Shown: positions 58,601 to 64,000 of the stretch, piece by piece
How the letters are laid out: each line of letters begins with the position of its first letter
How positions within the stretch are numbered: position 1 is the stretch's first letter
From: Undaria pinnatifida
Lineage: Eukaryota; Sar; Phaeophyceae; Laminariales; Alariaceae
Direction: 5' to 3'
DNA length: 64,000 bases
Assembly (NCBI GenBank): GCA_012845835.1
Contig: JABAKD010000021.1
Coordinates: 5,022,706-5,086,705, forward strand
Position numbers and translations under genes: made by a program
Notes under the pieces: generated by a model
Seen by the model: only the letters and a program-made list of their open reading frames with translations
Told to the model about the DNA's origin: nothing
Database searches by the model: none

Positions 58601-61600
58601 GTAGGGTAGGGTAGGGTAGGGTAGGGTAGGGTAGGGTAGGGTATAGCATGGTGGGGTGGGGTAGGGTAGGGTAGGGTAGGGTAAGGTGGGGGTATAGCAG
58701 GGTAAGGTAGGGTAAGGCAGGGTAGGGCAGGGTAGGGTAAGGTATGACATGGTAGGGTAGGGTAGGGCAGGGTAAGTAGGTAGGGTGGGGTAGGATAGGG
58801 TAAGGTATGGCATAGCAGGGTAGGGTAGGGTAGGGTACAGTAGGGCTGACTGAACTTGAGCAACATGCAAGGCGTATAATTTAACTTCCACATACCCGTT
58901 CGTCGCCTTTCACGAGCGCCGCCACTCCATTTCCATGATGGACATCGAAATCCAGCATTGCGACACGGTTGCAGCCTAGGGTTTCCAAAGCATGGGTGGC
59001 GGCCACCGCTGCAAAGCACACCAAGCAGAAGCCTTCGACAACGCGGAGAAGGGCGAGAACGGGGGAGGGGGGGAGGGGCTCATGTCCTGCTTGCCACAGG
59101 CATTTGTTCATTGACCACGCATCCCGTTCGAGGCCGCGGGAGGATGTAATCATTGTCAGGCATCGCGGTAGTCTGTCAGACCATGCTCCCCCGCATGCCT
59201 ACGAAGCCAGGACCTGAGAACGTCGACTTTTCACAACCAGGCAGGCATTACATGCATCAAGCGGACGAGGGGGGGGGGGGGGGGGGTAGGCTCAAATCAT
59301 CGATGGCCCAAGCTGTTGCACCACGCATCTCTCCTGAGCCGTAGGTACGTGATAGCAGCATGTGGACTGTTCTTGAGTGTGATACAGCAAATGACGATGG
59401 CTGATAACAGGAAGATACAACAGTTGACTGGCTTTATTTATTGTCGTGGGAAACTCAGAGCGAAGTATCCCGGGTTTGGGGGCATTTTCCACGACGATAC
59501 AAATTTACTCGAGCCCGCACTCGACTACCCTACTTCTCAGCTTGCTTGATGTGCCCGGTAAGGGAGCTTAATACATCTTTCGACCATCGGCTGGTAACCC
59601 CACCACCTCTGCTCTGTCCGCGCAACGGGAAAGCCCGCTACGCTTCGAGGATCAAGAAAACACAAACTAACGGGCAAGCCCGCTACTCCTCGAGGATCGA
59701 GAAACACAACCTTTAACAGATAACGCCATTTTTTACAATTGGAAAACCGATTTTTCGGGAAAACTTACTTGGAATTAGTTCAGGGAGGTAAGCCAGCTAT
59801 GCTTCGAGGGGAAAGAAAGACAACATAAAACGGCACTAAACTCCCCAAGAACAGGATAAAGAAAGACAACATTAAACGACACGACCCCCCCCCCAAAAAG
59901 CAAAAACGTGTTCTACGACACCGGTAGCAAGTTTTCGCCATTTCTTTTTCATGACTGATGGGGCGGGGTTTCTCAAATGAGGAAACTATTCAATATCGAT
60001 GGAATACCGCTTGTGCTATACAACATTATATATACTGGAGTATAACCCTAAAAATATTATACCTGGTAAACACAAACTATTCACTATCGATGGAATACCG
60101 CTTGTGCTATACAACATTATATATATAACCCTAAAAATATCATACCTGGTAAACACAAACTATTCAATATCGATGGAATACCGCTTGTGCTATACAACAT
60201 TATACATATAACCCTAAAAATTTTATACCTGGTAAACACAAACTATTCAATATCGATGGAATACCGCTTGTGCTATACAACATTATACATATAACCCTAA
60301 AAATTTTATACCTGGTAAACACGTCTGCCACGAGAGCGACACATTCAGGTTCGATGCTCAGAATCTAGGCAAAAGCTGCGTGATACACTGGCCGCTCGTT
60401 TTCACAGATGTATCATCCTCTGAATATACGTCTCCGAATGGATTTTGTCAGGGCAAATCGTTGTTATTGTTGTTCGTTACGGACCTAGAGCCGGCCATGG
60501 GACCGTCCGTCGGGTTGCAGTTTTCGTTTCTTTTTTTCGCAAAAAAAAAATCGGAATACGTACCTCATCAAGTGAGAGGAGTTTTGCAGAAAGAAAAAAG
60601 TTGTGCACCCGCAACTTAGCATGCGTCAACAATGCCCAATAAAAAAACCCAACAAAGGAAAATTCAGGAGGTGTGATGGGAGGCCAATTTACAAAAAAAA
60701 TAAGGAGTTTGCGAGGTATCAGATTTCGTTGCGCAGGAAAACGTGTACTGGTGAAAATAGCATTGAAAAACCCGCGAAGGTCACAACCCAACGCCAACCC
60801 AATCCACGATAAGGTAGGTTAGAGATTTAAAAAACAAACGTGACTCGTAGCATTTTTTTTTCCCCACCGAATTTTTCGTGGGTTGCCTTGACCTTGAGTT
60901 GTGCTGTTCGTCGGTTTCAACATTAATACTATACTCGTACGTTTTCCTACGCAACCAGATTTGGTAGTTCGCACACGCCCTATTGCCCTTGACGGGCGGT
61001 TGCTATTACCGTAACAGCAAGTTGTTAGTGCGAAACGCGTCAGCCGTACACCTCTATACAAAACGAATAAAAAACAACAGTTGTCCAATGGGACCGGAAG
61101 GCTAAACTAACGTGAGCGATATAGGGTGACCTCGTTTCAGGCTCACCTACCCCGCGACCACTACAATGGCATGGCGTAAAAACAAAACAAAACAATCATA
61201 ATACACAAAACTCAAGCAAATCGTCCGGCTCAAACAAGAATAAGAGATAAAACAGCCGCAACGCCATCAAAAACAATGTGACAGACGATTAGACTGATGG
61301 GGAGCGATATTCGTATACCGTGGCACTTACCCACGCCGAATCCAGCAGCGGCATGGTATATGGTGGAAAAAACAAAAAGCAGTGTGTTGGTGCACAAGTC
61401 TGAAGCAAATTGTACGCCAACGAAAAAAAACAGAAAAAAAAATAATCGTCTAATGTGACAGACACTAAACATAAAGTGAGCGACATGTTGCGCTCTCGTT
61501 TCCGGCCTTACCCACGCCGAACTCCGCAGTGGCATGAGGGATATCGCACACCTGTTTTTGCGCATCCCACCAGTCCTGTGACGGACGATTTGAACAATGT

Positions 61601-62415
61601 GAGCGATAGATTGTGCTATCGTTTCCGGCTTACCAATGCCGACACCCCCAGTGGCATTGGTGTAAAAACAACAAAATACAGAATATTTGTGATACACCAA
61701 ACTGAAGCAAACCGTACCCCCCAGACGGCAAAGACCAAAAAAACGATACTGATGCTTTAAACACAACGTGACATATGATTAAATTAATGTGAGCGACATA
61801 ATCCGTACCTCTTACCTATGCCGGCTTCTGCAAGCGACATCTGGTGCAAAAATGAAACAAACGTGATACTGGTATAATAGGCAAAACTGAAGCAAATTGG
61901 ACGTCCAGGACAAAACATACCAACAAAAAAAACAATGTGATGCTGCATTGTCGGAGGGCAACCTAACAATACGTAGTAACAGTAGTGATAACAACAACAA
62001 CACCACCACCACCAACACCAACACCAACAACAACACCAACACCAACAACAATACCACCACCACCACCAACACCACCACCACCAATACCACCAACACCAAC
62101 ACCAACACCAACACCACCAACACCAACACCAACACCAATACCAACCCCAACACCAACCCCAACACCAACCCCAACACCAACACCACCAACACCACCACCA
62201 CCACCAATGCCACCACCACCACCAACAACAACAACATCTATCAACTATAATAATGTGAGGACTATTAATGTGAGGTCAACGAGAAACAACCACTTACCCA
62301 TGCCGACGCCTGCAGTAGCGTGGTGTCCGGGCGGACGGGTGAGCGCGAAGGCAGGCGAGCCGTTGAGAGCCGATTCGGCCGCATCCATCCACGCTGAAGA
62401 CGCTGCCACACAAAC
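49624..62415 (-). CDS. HDAC: Class II-type histone deacetylase, catalytic domain exons
   Basis: Zn-dependent lysine deacetylase acting on histones or other proteins. Exons in coding order: 62415-62298, 59032-58896, 58388-58316, 56533-56445, 53826-53729, 49696-49624. All five junctions agree in phase, giving 196 continuous codons. Motifs: AFALTRPPGHHATAGVGMG (catalytic His pair), GFCLVCFAAVAATHALE, VAMLDFDVHHGNG (Zn-binding Asp and His), YCSIHQGGIFPGSG, NLRHLPFFGSGETWETY, AFKPELLIVSAGYDALDADE (Zn-binding Asp), KKVAFGLEGGYNLQ (catalytic Tyr). EGGY rather than GGGGY marks the class II type. All metal and catalytic residues are present. The 49624 exon seems to end in a GC donor (CAG|GCAAGG). The start lies upstream, probably beyond the window or in 62.4-64 kb, and the last exon was not found. 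Introns are almost wholly satellites and junction copies. It converges on the ligase gene. Confidence 0.9.
49697..53728. other. Deacetylase intron, repeats only
   Basis: Contains dispersed 'GTAGCACGCGTC' repeat copies, poly-A runs (about 51038-51060), an AGC/CAG-rich tract (about 53050-53150), a LINE fragment and no recognised gene. Frames on both strands lack family motifs. Confidence 0.45.
51270..51455 (+). mobile_element. LINE fragment, + orientation
   Basis: The reverse complement of this stretch matches 25115-25280, the start side of the - strand LINE (shared GCTGATTTTCTGATTTCGCC, GGAAA(G/T)CTCAA and a TTTCTTG(G/T)TGGGCTC block). It is therefore a second copy in opposite orientation. 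Too short and drifted for function. Confidence 0.6.
53827..54330 (-). repeat. Tandem array of deacetylase acceptor copies, about 50 bp each
   Basis: Next to the acceptor of exon 53826-53729, the text CTGGTTTAAACGCCTGCATTTCGG (complement: acceptor plus first exon codons) recurs with drift near 53930, 53971, 54026, 54072, 54124, 54170, 54222, 54270 and perhaps 54310. Each is followed by AAAACCTCGAGTAAGC. Some keep AG at the acceptor place, others do not. A further copy of the exon body (TCGTACGCAGCGCTGACGAT) lies at about 53896. Confidence 0.85.
54799..55182. mobile_element. MITE, family A, copy 3
   Basis: Left GTCACAAGGCTACGCTAGGG and a right end in ACCCCCTTACCTACC resemble family A ends. The internal TTGGCGCAGCGTAGCTTG and ATTACGGATTCG blocks align with copies 1 and 2. 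It is longer than the others because of extra sequence in the middle, and its ends are more drifted. Confidence 0.6.
55193..55258 (+). repeat. 12-bp repeat ACCAGTTACCAC
   Basis: Four to five units of (ACCAGTTACC[AG]C) directly after the MITE. A run of 20 C lies further on at about 55384-55404. Confidence 0.85.
55598..55850 (+). repeat. Dispersed block, partner of 57650-57875
   Basis: GAGCTCCTACCATGAGGAGC ... CATCTCACCC ... CATTCGTTCGCG ... GCGCCAGTCC ... TTTCACAC...GACGAGCTCA ... TCAGAAACGCTCGGCC recurs in order, with drift, at 57650-57875 about 2.05 kb away. Confidence 0.65.
56690..56775 (-). pseudogene. Decayed copy of deacetylase exon 56533-56445 (5' part)
   Basis: CAGATTCC at 56739 lies 213 bp from the same text at the true acceptor (56526). 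Around it GGCAGACGCTTCAGATTCC parallels GGCAGATGCCTCAGATTCC, and the upstream TTTCCCA(A/T)GTC block also matches. The copy's acceptor region reads GTAAG|GAATC on the coding strand and the body is broken by a C-run. Confidence 0.7.
57063..57183. mobile_element. MITE, family B, copy 2
   Basis: Inverted ends ATGTCGGTTGACGG and CCGTCAACCCACAT, 121 bp, with the same internal CAGCCGTCAAG, ACTAGTGAGATAAGTTC and GACGCCTTGACGGGTC blocks as 30752-30934. Confidence 0.7.
57184..57425 (+). repeat. 109-bp tandem extension of MITE B
   Basis: GACGCCTTGACGGGTCACGA occurs at 57145, 57254 and 57363, an exact 109-bp step, each followed by GACCGTCAACCC and an AAGAGCCCCATCCT block. The right half of the MITE has been amplified in tandem. 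Confidence 0.85.
58400..58860 (+). repeat. (GGGTA)n pentamer satellite filling a deacetylase intron
   Basis: About 460 bp of GGGTA units with GGGTG and GGGCA variants. The intron between exons 59032-58896 and 58388-58316 is 507 bp, so it is almost entirely this telomere-like pentamer (TACCC on the gene's sense strand). Long Tyr-Pro-Thr-Leu frames here are artefacts. Confidence 0.95.
59033..59980. other. Deacetylase intron, no further element named
   Basis: Contains a G-run near 59270-59286, one drifted copy of the AAAGGGATTTCCAG-type dispersed repeat near 59730-59790, and two CCCGCTAC(G/T)C(T/C)TCGAGGATC units at 59635 and 59680. Confidence 0.45.
59983..60325 (+). repeat. 83-bp satellite, four units
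   Basis: AAACTATTCAATATCGATGG at 59983, 60074, 60157 and 60240 (steps 91, 83, 83). Each unit also has ATACCGCTTGTGCTATACAA, an ATATAACCCTAAAAAT block and ATACCTGGTAAACAC. Confidence 0.9.
60326..61075. other. Deacetylase intron, unassigned
   Basis: No element named with confidence. Contains a copy of the GCACCCGCAACTTAGCATGCG-like dispersed repeat near 60605. Confidence 0.4.
61080..61900 (-). repeat. Tandem array of decayed deacetylase donor-site copies
   Basis: The complement of the 3' end of exon 62415-62298 plus its donor (CTTACCCATGCCGACGCCTG) recurs with drift at 61326, 61507, 61629 and 61811, and weakly at 61142. Steps are about 182, 181, 122 and 182 bp. Each unit also carries ATGTGACAGACGATTA, GTGAGCGA and ACTGAAGCAAATTGTACG blocks. 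Four copies still read GGTAAG at the splice point although the coding part has drifted. Confidence 0.85.
61985..62240 (+). repeat. ACC/AAC trinucleotide microsatellite
   Basis: About 255 bp of CACCAACACCAAC-type repeats, between the donor-copy array and the real exon. Long Thr/Asn and Val/Gly frames are artefacts. Confidence 0.95.
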
Positions 62416-64000
62416 CTGAAAGAGGGCACGAAAAAAAAATAGCAATTGTATTATTTTACAGCAAAATAACGTAGCGACTCCAAACCCTGGGCTGCTACCG
62501 ACAGCAGCATCGCCAGCCGACACGTAACATGCGCGAAGGCACGGCTTTTTCAGAGGTGGCTTGACCGGGCTCACCACCCCGAACGTACCAGATAGGTACA
62601 AAAAACATCACACGATTTTAAAGAGGTTTTTAGGCTTGTTTTGTGTTTTTCGGGTCTTTTCTTTCTACAGACTACAGGAGGGCGTAGATCCGACCCAACC
62701 CTAACCCCTACCTATACCCCTAAACCCTAACCCCAACCCCAAGCCAGGCTAAGGCTACGACCGTTTCTGCGGCTTCGTCGCAAAATTTGGACGATTCTAA
62801 GAAAAAAAATGTGCGGACCACATCCAAAAAACGAAGCATTTCCGGCACTTTATCCGGCACGTTTGGGGTGGTGAGAAGGCGGTGAAGTATACCGCCACGG
62901 GTCAGGAGTTTCGAAGTCTGGCGGGTCGAGTCGGGTCGGGCCAGGAGGAGTTCGAATACTTCTCGGGGCGGGTCGGGTTGGGTCAGGGGGGTTTCAACTC
63001 TCGCGGGTCCGGGCGGGTCACTCTAACCCGCGAGAAAGGACCAGTCCCGTGGAGGGCCTGCCCTTGAAATTCGGTGCCGAACCCGCGACGCGAAGTCACA
63101 TATCATGGGCCATTCTTATCGGAAGAGATTTTCTCCTGATTGTCCTCTTCCTTTTATAGTCCAGATCAAAAGAAAACGAGGAAAAACGAATTTAAATCAG
63201 GAAAGATTAACCTAAAAACAAAAAAAAACACACACAGGAAGGTTTCGAATTTCCTCTTCCAGGAAATAGTAGTGCAAAGCTCAGAAACGAAAAAAAAAAA
63301 TAAGTAAGGACAATCAGGGGAATTAAGGCAAAACGTTTTTCGAGGAGAATAGCCCGAGCCGAAGGTGTGCTTTCGGGTCGCCCGCAATTAAAACACCACC
63401 AGATCTTGGGATAGAGCTTGTCCACGCTTTATTTCCCAATAAAAAATGTCCTGATAAACGTACTACACCTTCCCGCGCTCTCACGCAATAACATACAACT
63501 TTCGGATAACAACCGCTGACGTCGATTCAACTAACTGCGGGACTGTTTTCGGATCGCGCGTAAACAAATACACCACCACACTTTGGGCATAGTTTCTCCA
63601 CGCTCTCAAGACTATTTCTCGCCTTGCGAGAGTCCGAGCAGATGTACCTTCTCCCGCGTTAACATGCATCGTTTCAGGCAACAACCGCCGACGTTAGTTC
63701 AACAAACTGAAGGTTTACTGTCGGATCGCGCGCAACCAAAACGGCACCATGGGACTGATAAAAAACTAGTGCAGCACATCTAACAGGAACATCGTTTTAA
63801 TCTCCCGCCGTATAGTTTATTTCTCGCAGCTCTCCTTCCCACCTCGAAAGTGTCCGGACAGATGTATCTTCTCGCGCGTGCGTCCACAAACACCGTTTAG
63901 GTGAGAGCAGCCGGCCAGCGAAAAAAAGAACGAGTTCCAGGTCCGGTCCGCGAAACGCAAGAAGCAAGCCGTCCGTGAGCCCAGGATCAATCACCAAAAG
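62416..64000. other. Upstream of known deacetylase exons; tandem repeat at the edge
   Basis: 62690-62745 is a CCCTAA-like patch and 62910-63030 the fourth CGGGTC-rich repeat. From about 63330 to 63990, three to four diverged units of about 176-223 bp repeat (TTTCTCCACGCTCTCAAGAC; CAACAACCGCCGACGTTAGT; TCGGATCGCGCG blocks). The missing 5' exons of the deacetylase may lie here, but none could be identified. Confidence 0.5.

Noticed and set aside
58305-59019. 235-codon Tyr-Pro-Thr-Leu frame
   Set aside because: Translation of the GGGTA pentamer; only its ends overlap true deacetylase exons, in their own frames.
60060-60320. ATATAACCCTAAAAAT units as promoters
   Set aside because: TATA-like text recurs only because it is part of the 83-bp satellite; no gene start follows.
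46513-60325. CRISPR-like spacing of repeats
   Set aside because: Units are contiguous or unequal, lack unique spacers of constant length, and lie in eukaryotic introns.
1-64000. tRNA and rRNA genes
   Set aside because: Scanned for GGTTCGAATCC-type T-arms with matching acceptor stems and for conserved rRNA blocks; nothing credible was seen, though a covariance-model search was not possible.

Overview
The window is nuclear DNA from an intron-rich eukaryote, most likely an ochrophyte stramenopile and probably a brown alga. Three grounds support this. Genes are cut into many short exons (54-258 bp) by introns of 0.5 to 6 kb with GT/AG (a few GC/AG) ends and CT-rich acceptors. One gene opens with a signal peptide followed directly by Phe, the two-part plastid presequence of secondary-plastid algae. 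Much of the rest is repeats, LINE debris, MITEs and satellites. The species call is inference.

Three host genes can be followed exon by exon with matching splice phases. (1) + strand, 5522-19126: a plastid-targeted flavin/NAD(P) oxidoreductase of the plant pKIWI502-like group in the ferredoxin-NADP reductase superfamily, about 390 aa. (2) + strand, 26626-43909: the beta subunit of mitochondrial succinate-CoA ligase, 14 exons and 463 aa, with every expected motif. (3) - strand, 62415 down to 49624: the catalytic domain of a class II-type histone deacetylase. Six exons are in phase; its 5' and 3' ends were not found. Genes 2 and 3 converge. A weak two-exon + strand candidate lies at about 44.85-45.36 kb. 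The genes do not form an obvious pathway; they act in plastid, mitochondrion and nucleus.

Layout: 0-1.8 kb nothing recognised; 1.8-3.8 kb a decayed 11-bp minisatellite; 3.8-5.35 kb a satellite of about 250 bp ending just upstream of gene 1; 5.5-19.1 kb gene 1, whose introns hold an old LTR-element fossil (8.2-10.4 kb), two minisatellites and a TTA-flanked inverted-repeat transposon (15.2-16.0 kb); 19.1-26.6 kb intergenic with a broken LINE on the - strand carrying two MITEs and a CGGGTC-rich repeat; 26.6-43.9 kb gene 2; 43.9-49.6 kb repeats; 49.6-62.4 kb gene 3, dense with satellites; 62.4-64 kb more tandem repeats.

The most striking pattern is that introns of all three genes contain extra copies of their own neighbouring exon-intron junctions, single or in tandem. 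Examples are an entire second, in-frame copy of succinate-CoA ligase exon 3, five decoy copies of a deacetylase donor site (four still reading GTAAG), and eight or so copies of a deacetylase acceptor. Other leads are a 93-nt near-perfect hairpin in an intron and a striking excess of the 9-mer TACCTGGTA. No tRNA, rRNA or CRISPR was seen.
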